64,000 nucleotides of DNA from JBBIQV01 sp964555285 (GTDB taxonomy: Bacteria > Nitrospirota > Nitrospiria > Nitrospirales > Nitrospiraceae), in contig CAZKRM010000004.1 in the NCBI GenBank assembly GCA_964555285.1, positions 77,835-141,834 on the forward strand, given 5' to 3'. Of this stretch, positions 8,595-16,726 are shown one piece after another. Numbering within the stretch: position 1 is the stretch's first letter; each line of letters starts with the position of its first letter. The notes below the pieces were generated by a model. That model did not search any database and was not told where the DNA came from. It worked only from the letters and a program-made list of their open reading frames with translations. Both the position numbers and the translations under genes were made by a program.

Positions 8595-9650
8595 ATGGAC
8601 ATTTCGAAACTGCTGACGTTTGCCGTCAAGGAAGGCGCCTCGGACTGCCACATCAGCGCCGGCGAACCCCCGATGATCCGCATGCATGGCGACCTCAAGA
8701 AGCTGGACCATCCGGCGCTCTCCTCGGATGAGACCCACGCGCTCATCTACGACATGATGAACGATGCACAGCGCAAGGCGTTCGAACAACATCGCGAATG
8801 CGACTTCTCGTTCGACTTAGGCGACATCGCGCGATTTCGCGTCAACGTGTTTGTCCAGAGCCGTGGCCTCGGTGCCGTGTTCCGGACCATCCCGACGCAA
8901 ATTCTCCCGCTCGAAAAACTCGGCATGCCGCCGGTGATCAGGCAACTGTGCGACAGGGAGAAGGGGTTGATCCTTGTGACCGGCCCCACGGGATCGGGTA
9001 AATCGACGACCCTCGCCGCGATGATCGATTATCTCAACCATACGTTCGAAGGCCACGTGATCACCATTGAGGACCCCATCGAGTTTGTCCACAAATCGAA
9101 GAAGTGCCTCATCAACCAACGTGAATTGGGCGTCCACACCCTGTCGTACGCTAACGCGCTGCGCTCCGCCCTCCGCGAAGACCCGGACATCGTCCTCGTC
9201 GGCGAAATGCGCGATTTGGAAACCATACAGCTGGCGCTGACGGCCGCGGAAACCGGCCACCTGGTATTCGCCACGCTGCACACCTCCAGCGCCCCCAAGA
9301 CCGTCGATCGAATCATCGACGCATTCCCGCCTAACCAACAGTCGCAGGTCCGCGCGCAACTGTCGGAAACGCTGGAGGGGGTTCTCACGCAAACTCTGCT
9401 CAAGCGAAAGTCGGGAGGCCGGGTGGCGGCCATCGAGATCATGATCGGCACCACGGCCGTGAGAAACCTCATCCGGGAGAACAAGCTCCATCAAATCCCG
9501 GGCATGATGCAGGCCAGCCAGAAGGATGGGATGCAGACGATGGACATGGCCTTGATCGAGCTGGCTCATCGAGGCGTCATCACCAGGGGCGAAGCCCAAT
9601 CCAGGAGTATGAACCCCAATCTCTTCAATGCCGCCAGCGGAGCGGCCTAA
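8595..9650 (+). CDS. pilT: Type IV pilus retraction ATPase PilT
   Basis: A 351-residue GspE/PilT hexameric ATPase that depolymerises type IV pili for twitching motility. It opens MDISKLLTFAVKEGASDCHISAGEPP, the PilT N-terminal PAS-like domain. Walker A is GPTGSGKST (about 130-138), the Asp box and Walker B lie around EDPDIVLVGEMRDLETI, and a His box is in GHLVFATLHTSSAPKT. The retraction-linked AIRNLIRE-like helix appears as AVRNLIRENK. An AAGGAG box precedes the ATG. It is 63 bases upstream of a second family member, forming a pilT-pilU type pair. Confidence 0.93.
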   Translation: MDISKLLTFAVKEGASDCHISAGEPPMIRMHGDLKKLDHPALSSDETHALIYDMMNDAQRKAFEQHRECDFSFDLGDIARFRVNVFVQSRGLGAVFRTIPTQILPLEKLGMPPVIRQLCDREKGLILVTGPTGSGKSTTLAAMIDYLNHTFEGHVITIEDPIEFVHKSKKCLINQRELGVHTLSYANALRSALREDPDIVLVGEMRDLETIQLALTAAETGHLVFATLHTSSAPKTVDRIIDAFPPNQQSQVRAQLSETLEGVLTQTLLKRKSGGRVAAIEIMIGTTAVRNLIRENKLHQIPGMMQASQKDGMQTMDMALIELAHRGVITRGEAQSRSMNPNLFNAASGAA

Positions 9651-9713
9651 CACGCCGGTCGGAGCAAGCCGGGCCGGGCCGCGTCGTGCCGCATCCCGGC
9701 TCGGAGGCAGCAC

Positions 9714-10883
9714 ATGGACATTCGCAGTCTCTTAAAAGTCATGGTCGATCGCGAGGCCTCGGACCTCTATCTCACCGTCGAGGCCCCACCGGTGTACCGG
9801 GTGCACGGCGCGACGGAGCCCACGACGGACCCTCCCTTCAACAACGAACAGCTGGAAGCCTTGGCCTTAGCGCTCATGCGCGGCCAGCAGCGCGGAGAAT
9901 TCGAAGAGAAGATGGAAATGAACCTGGCCCTCTACTACAAGGAATTGGGTCGGTTCCGTGTCAATATTTTCCGTCAGAGAGGGAACGTCGGGCTGGTCTT
10001 CCGGCACATCAAGGCGGAGATCATGACGGTCGAACAACTGGAGCTTCCCCCGATCGTGAAGGACATTGCCATGACGAAGCGCGGGCTGGTCCTGGTGGTC
10101 GGCGCGACCGGCTCAGGCAAATCGACGACGCTGGCCGCCATGATGGACCATCGCAATACCGTCCATCCCGGCCACATCGTGAGCGTCGAAGACCCGATCG
10201 AGTTTGTGCACCAACATAAGAAATCCATCGTGACGCAACGCGAGGTCGGCTTCGACACGTTGTCCTACCAGAACGCGCTCAAGAACACTCTGCGGCAAGC
10301 GCCGGACGTGATTCTAATCGGAGAAATTCGGGACACGGAAACCATGGAAGCCGCCATCACGTTCGCGGAAACCGGCCACCTCTGTTTAGCCACCTTGCAC
10401 TCGAACAACGCCAATCAGGCCATCGAGCGCATCATGAACTTCTTCCCGCCCGAGCGCCACGCGCAAATCTACCTGCAACTCTCGCTGAATCTACGCGCGA
10501 TCGTTTCGCAGCGGCTCATTCCGTCGGTTGACGGCAAGCGGGTCCCTGCCCTCGAGATCATGCTGGATACGCCGCGCGTCAAGGACCTGATCAAGAAAGC
10601 GGAGATCGACACGTTGAAGGAGGCGATGGAGCAAGGCATCGACGAAGGCTGCCAGACGTTCGACCATGTGCTCTTCCATCTTTACAAGGCCGGCAAGGTC
10701 ACCATCGAGCAGGCCCTGATTAACGCGGACAGCGCGAACAACCTCCGCCTCAAGATCAAGCTGGAAGGGTTGAAAGGAGACGATGCGATCAACGCGCTCC
10801 TCGACAAGGACAAAACAAACGAGAAGGGATTCCATATCCAGGGCTTTCCCTCGGGCGTCGCCACATTCCGAAAAAAGCGGTAA
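9714..10883 (+). CDS. pilU: PilT/PilU-family twitching motility ATPase
   Basis: A 389-residue paralogue of the preceding gene. Walker A is GATGSGKST (about residues 130-138), Walker B region APDVILIGEIRDTETM, His box ATLHSNNANQAIERI. The C-terminus is longer than PilT (ending FPSGVATFRKKR), as in PilU, which assists PilT under high load and depends on it. The start MDIRSLLKVMVDREASDLYL follows a GGAGG box. Both genes lie in one rightward transcription unit. A second true PilT is possible; position and C-terminal extension favour PilU. Confidence 0.85.
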   Translation: MDIRSLLKVMVDREASDLYLTVEAPPVYRVHGATEPTTDPPFNNEQLEALALALMRGQQRGEFEEKMEMNLALYYKELGRFRVNIFRQRGNVGLVFRHIKAEIMTVEQLELPPIVKDIAMTKRGLVLVVGATGSGKSTTLAAMMDHRNTVHPGHIVSVEDPIEFVHQHKKSIVTQREVGFDTLSYQNALKNTLRQAPDVILIGEIRDTETMEAAITFAETGHLCLATLHSNNANQAIERIMNFFPPERHAQIYLQLSLNLRAIVSQRLIPSVDGKRVPALEIMLDTPRVKDLIKKAEIDTLKEAMEQGIDEGCQTFDHVLFHLYKAGKVTIEQALINADSANNLRLKIKLEGLKGDDAINALLDKDKTNEKGFHIQGFPSGVATFRKKR

Positions 10884-10964
10884 CGCATCCCTCGCCTCCG
10901 GTCCCTCGCCATGCGCACATCTCATTCGACAAGACATCGTGCGAGCCCGCGGATGGGCCCGCCG

Positions 10965-11549
10965 TCACCGGCTGCTCTGTGATGGTCCCTCTTCAGTCAG
11001 CTTCTCCAGATAGGCCACCATCTTTTCCAGCGCCATCGCGCTGAGCTTCTGCCCATACCAGGTCGGCATCGTCCGGTCCGGGTACCCCGGCACCACGTAG
11101 ACGCCGGGGGTCAGAATGGATTCGACGATGTAATCGCGCACCGTCTTGGCCTGTCCGTGGTACCGGGGATCGGCCAAGCGGCGCAAACCGGTCGTGCCCA
11201 ATAGCAACGCCGGCCCCACCTGCCCGCCGGCTCCCTGGATACCCGGAATGGTGTGGCACACGGAGCATCCGGCGCGTGTGAAAAGTTCGGGAATCGCTTC
11301 GTCGCCGGTCGCCAGCGGTACCGCTTCAGGAGTAATGACCGGTGCAGCAGGGGCAGATCGGCGAGCAGTCGCAGGTTCCGGCGGCGGCGTCTTCGTTCCA
11401 CTCAGCGCATAGGCAGCCACCAGCAGAACCAGGCCGATGATGACCGCGGTCCAGGCCTGCTCATTGGAGTAGGAGGAACACTCTTCTGATTCTTCTGAAG
11501 GGGAAGGAGAAGACGGCTCGTTGGAAAGCTCGTGACCGGATTCAGCCAT
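10965..11549 (-). CDS. Membrane-anchored monohaem c-type cytochrome
   Basis: A 194-residue protein. An acidic Ser/Glu-rich cytoplasmic N-terminus (about 1-30) is followed by a membrane helix (TAVIIGLVLLVAAYAL), a Pro/Ala-rich linker, and one class I cytochrome c domain. The haem motif is CSVCH (GCSVCHTIPG), and the likely distal Met lies in PDRTMPTWYGQKL. It should carry electrons on the periplasmic face. It is the last gene of a three-gene leftward unit with a thioredoxin-like protein and a SUMF1-like protein. ATG 11549 is chosen because the upstream open frame would overlap the preceding gene. Confidence 0.88.
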   Translation of the reverse strand: MAESGHELSNEPSSPSPSEESEECSSYSNEQAWTAVIIGLVLLVAAYALSGTKTPPPEPATARRSAPAAPVITPEAVPLATGDEAIPELFTRAGCSVCHTIPGIQGAGGQVGPALLLGTTGLRRLADPRYHGQAKTVRDYIVESILTPGVYVVPGYPDRTMPTWYGQKLSAMALEKMVAYLEKLTEEGPSQSSR

Positions 11550-11595
11550 TGAACGTGCTACCGCAGGCCCTGCGCCTACACGCCGAGGGGTGAGG

Positions 11596-12141
11596 TCAAG
11601 ACCGTTTCCACTTGATCGTACAACCGATGGCATGCGTCATGGGCTCAGCCGGCTGAGTGCCTGCGAGGAGCGCATCCAACGCCTCGCGGAGGTAGCGACG
11701 CCGCGCCGCCTGCGGCTGTTGCCAGTTGTCGTCGATCTTGCCGGTGTAGCGCAGCCGCCGGTCGCGATCGAAGACAAAGAGCTGGGGCGTATGCGTCGCT
11801 CTGTAGGCGCGCGCGACGGCCTGCGAATCATCCCGAAGATACAAGAAGTTGAAGCCTTTCTCCTTCGCCCGTTTCTGCATCTCGGCGAAACTGTCCTCGG
11901 GATAGCCGACGGCATCATTCGAATTGATGGCCACAAGCTGTACGCCTTGCTCCGCGTAATCGCGCTGGACGGCCACCATCCGGTTCTCGTAGGCTTGGAC
12001 ATAGGGGCAATGATTGCACGAGAAGATCACGACGACGACGGACTTCTCGGCGAGGTCGGTCAAGCTCCAGATGCGCCCGTCCACACCGGACAGAGAAAAC
12101 GGCGGCGCCGCCTCTCCGAGCCGCAGCATCTCACCAGCCAT
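11596..12141 (-). CDS. Thioredoxin-fold redoxin (AhpC/TSA type, CxxC)
   Basis: A 181-residue thioredoxin-fold protein. The active site is FSCNHCPYVQAYENRM, a CxxC in the form typical of small AhpC/TSA-related redoxins, followed by VQLVAINSNDAVGYPEDS and the cis-Pro region THTPQLFVFDRDRRLRYTG. It has no signal peptide, so a cytoplasmic thiol-disulfide or peroxide role is likely. The ATG at 12141 has an AAAGGA box; the frame also opens at 12177. It lies between the SUMF1-like and cytochrome c genes, which suggests joint expression in redox protein handling (inference). Confidence 0.85.
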   Translation of the reverse strand: MAGEMLRLGEAAPPFSLSGVDGRIWSLTDLAEKSVVVVIFSCNHCPYVQAYENRMVAVQRDYAEQGVQLVAINSNDAVGYPEDSFAEMQKRAKEKGFNFLYLRDDSQAVARAYRATHTPQLFVFDRDRRLRYTGKIDDNWQQPQAARRRYLREALDALLAGTQPAEPMTHAIGCTIKWKRS

Positions 12142-12214
12142 CGAATCCTTTCCCACAATCGATCCCATCAATCCCATCGGCCGTTCGCCATCGGCAACCG
12201 GCCGGTGGCTCTTG

Positions 12215-13126
12215 TCATGTGGCCGCGCTCATGGCGCACCGGAACCCCATCGTGCGATCGTGGAAGTCCGGCTCCGCTGAAAACCGTGCAGTCACACGAA
12301 GGAGGCGGGGAGCATCCATCCAGCTCCCGCCCCGGAAGATCTTCTTGCTGCCGCTCTCCGGGCCGGCAGGATTGTCCCTCGGAGGATGTTTCTTGTAATA
12401 CTCGCGATCGTACCAATCGGCCACCCACTCCGAGACGTTGCCGGCCATATTATAGAGCCCATAGGCGCTGCGCCCGCCGCCCTTTTGGATGCCTAATCGA
12501 ATATTCAACCCCTGGACGCCGTAGGTGACCGGTGCCAGCGTGACAGGATAGCTCACCCAGTCGCCGCGGTTGTAGTTCGCAAGGTCGGGGAACGGCGTCA
12601 GATGCCCCCAGGGATACCGCCGGCCATCCGTGCCGCGCGCGGCTTTCTCCCATTCCGCTTCGGTCGGCAACCGTTTCCCCGCCCACTGACAGTAGGCGTC
12701 TGCGTCCGGCCAGGACACATCGACGACAGGCCGATCGGCAGCAGCCGTGACGGCGTCCTCATCCCAGAGGGAAGGCGGGTCGTGCTTCGATTCCTCAAGA
12801 AATTTGGCGTAGCGTACAATCGTCACCTCGAACTGGTCGAGGTAATAGTCCTTCAGGCAGACCTCGTGCTCGGGGCTTTCGTTGGGGAATCCTTGATTCT
12901 GCTCGGAGCCGATATTGTTGGTCCCCATCGTGAAGCAGCCGGCCGGGATCAAGACCATCGGCGCCCCGTCAGTCCCTTTCGCGACCGCATCCGGATACAC
13001 GACCTCGTCCTTGTCCTTGGCCGGCCCGGTTTCGGACTTCGTGTCCGGAGGCTCACCGGCCACGACCGCAACCGCTCCGACCAGCACGAGCACTCCAACC
13101 CACAGATGATTCCGCCGGTCCATCAT
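12215..13126 (-). CDS. Formylglycine-generating enzyme family (SUMF1/FGE-like) exported protein
   Basis: A 303-residue protein with an N-terminal signal or anchor (HLWVGVLVLVGAVAVVAG) and an FGE-sulfatase domain: PAGCFTMGTNN near the start, VVDVSWPDADAYCQWAGKRL, PTEAEWEKAARG, MAGNVSEWVADWYD and a C-terminal FRGGSWMDAPRLLRVTARF. True FGE converts a sulfatase Cys to formylglycine with a Cys pair near the C-terminus; those cysteines are not apparent here, so another role (as in PvdO or EgtB relatives) is likely. ATG 13126 has a GAGGAGG box. It heads a unit with a redoxin and a cytochrome c, and the integrated element begins 127 bases upstream. Confidence 0.82.
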   Translation of the reverse strand: MMDRRNHLWVGVLVLVGAVAVVAGEPPDTKSETGPAKDKDEVVYPDAVAKGTDGAPMVLIPAGCFTMGTNNIGSEQNQGFPNESPEHEVCLKDYYLDQFEVTIVRYAKFLEESKHDPPSLWDEDAVTAAADRPVVDVSWPDADAYCQWAGKRLPTEAEWEKAARGTDGRRYPWGHLTPFPDLANYNRGDWVSYPVTLAPVTYGVQGLNIRLGIQKGGGRSAYGLYNMAGNVSEWVADWYDREYYKKHPPRDNPAGPESGSKKIFRGGSWMDAPRLLRVTARFSAEPDFHDRTMGFRCAMSAAT

Positions 13127-13252
13127 CGCCGCCTCCTCGCCATGCACGATCTGCGTATGCAGGAAGACACCGAATCATAACCTCTCGTCAGTGTAGCCAG
13201 CCTTCGCCTTAAACTCAACTCGACGGTCGGCGGCCGGCGCACGGCAAAAAAA

Positions 13253-13274
13253 TGGCGTCCCCAACGGGATTCGA
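13253..13274. repeat. attL: displaced 22-base copy of the tRNA-Glu 3' end
   Basis: These 22 bases are identical to 29161-29182, the 3' end of the tRNA-Glu gene from its encoded CCA through the acceptor arm into the T arm. The sequence starts TGGCGTCCCC and ends GGATTCGA. Identity stops abruptly on both sides. This is the left boundary of the integrated element. The 3' tRNA fragment has no tRNA body next to it. Confidence 0.88.
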
Positions 13275-13358
13275 GGCGGTTTGCAGTGGTGCGTTCGGTA
13301 CGTGGGGGGTCCCATTCAATGGGTTCGTGGAGGCTGCATAGCAAGTTGAGCGTGGCCA

Positions 13359-13625
13359 CTATTTGCCAAAGTACCGTTTTGAGATTTTGCTGTCCGCCCG
13401 GTAAAACTCTTCGGGTGCGAGCCCCAGATTCTCTATCAGGCGTTTCATGCGGTCGATTGAATATGTGCCACGAATCAACTGAACAGTGCTAACACGTCGT
13501 AATCCCTTAACTTGGCCTTCCCATTGCTCGTGATCACCACGAGTGCGTTTGTAGATTAGGCCAAACGCCTTTAGAACACGTTTGAGCTCATCGGGTGTGA
13601 GAGGGAGATATGTACGGAAAGGCAT
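13359..13625 (-). CDS. hicA: HicA-like mRNA interferase toxin
   Basis: An 88-residue basic protein. The N-terminal LTPDELKRVLKAFGLIYKRT matches the HicA pattern of an alpha helix and strand, and RGDHEQWEG takes the place of the conserved G-S-H-x-x-(F/W) that carries the catalytic His. HicA toxins cleave mRNA with a dsRBD-like fold. It begins on the base next to the end of the hicB-like gene, so the pair is coupled. Here antitoxin precedes toxin, the less common order. The C-terminal half (LIENLGLAPEEFYRADSK) is longer than in minimal HicA. Family call is moderate. Confidence 0.6.
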   Translation of the reverse strand: MPFRTYLPLTPDELKRVLKAFGLIYKRTRGDHEQWEGQVKGLRRVSTVQLIRGTYSIDRMKRLIENLGLAPEEFYRADSKISKRYFGK

Positions 13626-13988
13626 TTACGCGCCGCAGTGTGCGGCGGGATAGACAGGAACGGCTTCTTCGAAAGCCACCCAACGCCGGAACCAATGTGC
13701 GATCGTGAGGCAGTGATAGAAGAGCCGATCTTTGAGCGGGGCTGGTCGACGAATAAGATGGATCAATGAAGGCTGATCTTTTACCTCAGCGACGGTTTCC
13801 AGGTACCCGAGGATAGCCTGATTCATAGATCGCTTGACATCATCAAACGACCTGCCCTCAGCATCCAGGTTGAGATCTATACAGACCGCATACCATGAGC
13901 CGTCCTTTCGTTCGTACCCATAACAACGAAGGATGAGATCAGAAGGTTTCATAGTGGTGCGTCCATGGTGTGTCGAAGGGAGTGTCAT
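13626..13988 (-). CDS. hicB: HicB-like antitoxin
   Basis: A 120-residue protein whose N-terminal part, CYGYERKDGSWYAVCIDLNL, then AEGRSFDDVKRSMNQAILGYLET, has the HicB partial RNase H-like fold (strand-strand-'cpeL'-helix). HicB binds and neutralises HicA and usually represses the operon through a C-terminal DNA-binding domain. The C-terminus here is short and unlike a classical HTH or RHH, so the autoregulator could be elsewhere. ATG 13988 has an AGGGG box 7 bases upstream; an internal ATG at 13952 lacks one. The pair sits close to attL, a usual place for element-stabilising cargo. Confidence 0.6.
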   Translation of the reverse strand: MTLPSTHHGRTTMKPSDLILRCYGYERKDGSWYAVCIDLNLDAEGRSFDDVKRSMNQAILGYLETVAEVKDQPSLIHLIRRPAPLKDRLFYHCLTIAHWFRRWVAFEEAVPVYPAAHCGA

Positions 13989-14116
13989 TCTAGGACCCCT
14001 GCGATTGGTCTGTCAACTAAGATGCTGTCGGAATTGGCCTATATGAACGGTACCATATCGATATAGGCAGTCCATCAATTTATCCAATACGAACAACGGG
14101 ATATGAATTGCCCGCC

Positions 14117-15259
14117 TCACTCGCGGCAGGATGCATATGGTTCTGAACTGAAGAACCCCCGAACACCGGCCAGATCCTTGAGCGACGTGCGAGGGATCTT
14201 CAAATAGGCATCGATGGAATGTGGCCCGTCTTCAGCAGCAAGAATTTCCGTGGAGTTGGGGCTCTTGTATATGCTGTATCGCGTGGCATAGCAGCCAATT
14301 CTTTTCCCATCCTTTGTCGTGCCCTCAAGGACAAAGTTTAGGAGCTGGATGGTCGCATAGATCCGCCTCCATGCAGGATAGTTGAGATCGTTGCCATAGG
14401 CTTCCCGAACCCTTTGGAGGGGCAGGTCAACTCTTCCGCTCGGCGTAATGGAAACTGGGAAGTTCAATTGCACGATATTCGGACTGTCTGGATCGGTCTC
14501 TATTTCAGGCTCACCAATATGAACGACATGCCCTTCTTCTTCGATGATCTTGAGGAACTCGTCTAGAGCCTTCTCCCGCTTTTTCTTTTGCTCTTGCTGT
14601 CTGGCGAGCTGCAGTTCGGCTCTTTCATGGAGTCGATCGCCAGCGATGAGGCGTTCAAAGATCGAGCGTTCTTGTTCCTGAGCGGCAGTGAAAGCAGATT
14701 CAATGCTCCGTATTCGCTCAAGAATAAGCTGTCGTTCAAATCCGTGCTCAGCTCTCACCGGCTGTTTCTTAAGCAGCTCGACTTCTTCTGTTAACCTTCG
14801 GTACTGGTCCTGGAGCTGCGCATATTGTTTGACGGCATCGCTCTTCTGAATGCGCCCGGAGAGTTGGTCGACATTCTGGGTGTCAATGGTGGCCCGTATC
14901 TTGACGCTGAATCTTGTGCCGTCGGCTTCGAGAGTTCGTCGCCTCTCTAAGATTTCGACCGACAACACCCCTCCCGCAAGAGTCTCCAATTCATCGATCG
15001 TCAGATCCAAGTTGCGAACCTTGGTATAGCTGCGAACATAGGTCCCGGCTTGCTCAAGGGCAAGTCGTTTTGCTTTCTGCAAGACCATCTCTTCGGCAAA
15101 ATAAGGTGTTTCGCCATCTCCCATGATGTAGTCGGCTTCTGCAGGAATGATCTTGATTTCGGCCAGGCTCGACACAGGGAAAAGTAATACGGCACAGACC
15201 GAGCAGACTGTGCACAGCATGGCGATCGGTAGCAAATGACAGGCAGATGTGGTTGTCAC
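14117..15259 (-). CDS. Unknown exported coiled-coil protein (FlgT-N-like N-terminus)
   Basis: 380 residues, not assigned to a named family. A signal peptide (about 1-33, hydrophobic core PIAMLCTVCSVCAVLLF, cleavage near SLAEI) leads to a segment with AEEMVLQKAKRLALEQAGTY and FSVKIRATIDT. That pattern resembles the N-terminal domain of FlgT and similar periplasmic proteins. A long coiled coil follows (about 140-240, with QLARQQEQKKKREKALDEF), then a C-terminal beta-rich domain (SPNIVQLNFPVSITPSG, YPAWRRIYATIQLLNFVL). It is a lone leftward gene inside the element, so it looks like cargo acting in the periplasm or at the outer membrane. Confidence 0.6.
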   Translation of the reverse strand: MTTTSACHLLPIAMLCTVCSVCAVLLFPVSSLAEIKIIPAEADYIMGDGETPYFAEEMVLQKAKRLALEQAGTYVRSYTKVRNLDLTIDELETLAGGVLSVEILERRRTLEADGTRFSVKIRATIDTQNVDQLSGRIQKSDAVKQYAQLQDQYRRLTEEVELLKKQPVRAEHGFERQLILERIRSIESAFTAAQEQERSIFERLIAGDRLHERAELQLARQQEQKKKREKALDEFLKIIEEEGHVVHIGEPEIETDPDSPNIVQLNFPVSITPSGRVDLPLQRVREAYGNDLNYPAWRRIYATIQLLNFVLEGTTKDGKRIGCYATRYSIYKSPNSTEILAAEDGPHSIDAYLKIPRTSLKDLAGVRGFFSSEPYASCRE

Positions 15260-15319
15260 GGTCGCTTAGAAAGCTAGGTGATGATTTCTGCCGGGAAGTC
15301 TGAATAGCCGTAGGGTGCG

Positions 15320-15502
15320 TTAATCCTTCCGCTTGTCCTTGTACTTCTTCAGAAGATCACGAAGAGCTTCCTCGATCACTTCATTGAACCGCATGCGCCG
15401 ACGAAGAGCCAGCACACGAACCTCTGTAAGCAGTTCCTGGTCGACGCGAGCTCCGATCTGCTGTTTTGGGTTGGCGGGAGATTTTGGCATGACAGGCGGC
15501 AC
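15320..15502 (-). CDS. Small ribbon-helix-helix DNA-binding protein
   Basis: About 60 residues. After a basic Pro/Lys N-terminus comes QQIGARVDQELLTEVRVLALRRRMRFNEVIEEALRDLLKKY; this is a short strand followed by two helices, the ribbon-helix-helix fold of CopG/ParG-type repressors and antitoxins. It begins with GTG 15502, with ATG 15490 as the alternative. It is divergent from a second RHH gene at 15598, and the 95-base space between them carries a perfect palindrome. Autorepression is likely by analogy. No toxin partner is evident. Confidence 0.65.
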   Translation of the reverse strand: MPPVMPKSPANPKQQIGARVDQELLTEVRVLALRRRMRFNEVIEEALRDLLKKYKDKRKD

Positions 15503-15539
15503 ATTACTGAAGCCCTTCTATGGTGTCAACTAACATCGT

Positions 15540-15592
15540 TTGACATAATATTATGTAACATGGTAACACTGTAACGCATCAGGAGGGAGGTG
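15540..15592 (+). promoter_or_regulatory. Promoter with palindromic operator and strong ribosome binding site for the interrupted RHH gene
   Basis: TTGACA (15540-15545) and TAACAC (15564-15569) are 18 bases apart. Between them sits the perfect 14-base palindrome ACATAATATTATGT (15543-15556), which a dimeric RHH repressor could bind. GTAAC recurs at 15555-15573. The ribosome binding site AGGAGGGAGGTGA (15580-15592) lies 5 bases before the GTG at 15598. Confidence 0.55.
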
Positions 15593-15655
15593 ATTCTGTG
15601 AAGATGACACGGCTCAATATTCAATTGCCGGCACACTTAAAGGCGAAGCTGGATA

Positions 15656-16489
15656 GAACCTATCTCAAAATGGTTGTGCCGATGAAAAAAGTCCCTATAA
15701 TGCGTCCGCATGCTGCGGTTGCGCGACGACCAGTGGGAACGGATTCGGGAGCATTTTCCCGAAGAACACATTCCGGAGAGCCGCCCAGGCCGCAAGCCCG
15801 TGCCGGCGCGGGCCGTCTTGGAGGCCGTGCTGTGGATTCTGAACACAGGCGCGCAGTGGCACCTGCTGCCTCAGTGCTACCCCAACTACAAGACCGTGCA
15901 TCGCCGGTTCCAGCAGTGGTGCGAACGCGAGGTGCTGCGCGAGATTCTCACGCAGCTGGCGAATACCTTGCGCGAGGACGGGGCGCTCGACGAGCGCGAG
16001 AGTTTCATCGATGCGACGTTTGCCTCGGCCAAGGGCGGCGGCGACGGCATTGGGAAAACCCGCCGTGGCAAAGGCGTCAAGATCCTCGCGATTGTGGATC
16101 GCCATGGACTGCCACTCTCCGTGAGCACGCATGCGGCCAATCATCATGAGGTCACGCTGGTACAACTCAGTTTTGACTTCTACATGCTGGAGGCCAAGCC
16201 GGAACACCTCATTGGCGATCGCGCGTATGACAGCGACGGGCTCGATAACGAGCTCAAGCAGGACGGTGTGAACCTGATCGCACCGCACCGATCCACACGG
16301 AAACTGAAGACCCAAGATGGCCGCCACCTCCGCCGCTACCAACGCCGCTGGCTCGTCGAGCGGTTCTTTGCCTGGTTGCAGTGGAAGCGACGGTTACTCG
16401 TGCGTTGGGAATATTACGCCTCCAACTTCCTGGGTTTTGTGCAGCTCGCATCGATTACCATGCTGCTCAAGCAATTTTGAGATAGGTTC
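15656..16489 (+). mobile_element. IS5-family (IS427-like) insertion sequence, 834 bp
   Basis: Terminal inverted repeats are perfect over 15 bases: GAACCTATCTCAAAA at 15656-15670 and its complement at 16475-16489. A TA dinucleotide flanks each side, the 2-base target duplication usual for the IS427 group. The single transposase gene fills the element. Ends and gene are intact, so it looks active or recently active. Confidence 0.88.
15710..16480 (+). CDS. IS5-family DDE transposase
   Basis: 256 residues. The N-terminal LRDDQWERIREHFPE is the DUF4096-type domain, followed by RAVLEAVLWILNTGAQW. The DDE core shows SFIDATFASAKGG (first Asp), LIGDRAYDSDGLDNEL (second Asp) and the RRWLVERFFAWLQWKRRL block with the Glu. 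It moves the surrounding IS by cut-and-paste. IS427 relatives often need a frameshift between two frames, but this copy is one continuous frame. The stop lies inside the right inverted repeat. Confidence 0.93.
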   Translation: MLRLRDDQWERIREHFPEEHIPESRPGRKPVPARAVLEAVLWILNTGAQWHLLPQCYPNYKTVHRRFQQWCEREVLREILTQLANTLREDGALDERESFIDATFASAKGGGDGIGKTRRGKGVKILAIVDRHGLPLSVSTHAANHHEVTLVQLSFDFYMLEAKPEHLIGDRAYDSDGLDNELKQDGVNLIAPHRSTRKLKTQDGRHLRRYQRRWLVERFFAWLQWKRRLLVRWEYYASNFLGFVQLASITMLLKQF

Positions 16490-16726
16490 TAGTCTACGGG
16501 TGCATGGTTACACGGCTTCTGGATTCATTCGGAGATTGCTGGAGGAGGACTTCCGCGTCCGTGAGGAGGCACGGAAAGGTCGGGAGACGATGCCGGATTT
16601 TCGGTATCTGACGCCATGGAAGAGGGATCTGCGGAATCGACGGGGGAAAGGAAGCACAACGGAAGGCCACTGACTAACCTTCCCATGGTACAGGCGCGAT
16701 GGCGTAAACCAAGAAAGGGAAATTAA

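Larger units (their letters stand above)
15598..16673 (+). pseudogene. Ribbon-helix-helix gene split by an IS insertion
   Basis: The 5' part (15598-15655) encodes KMTRLNIQLPAHLKAKLD after a GTG start. The 3' part (16490-16673) encodes RVHGYTASGFIRRLLEEDF and a basic tail ending in a TGA at 16671-16673. Removing the 834-base insertion and one copy of the TA duplication rejoins the frame exactly across Leu-Asp-Ser-Leu, giving a 79-residue RHH protein. The original gene was therefore intact until a recent insertion. In the family such proteins are repressors or antitoxins. The split product would lack its DNA-binding helices. Confidence 0.85.
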
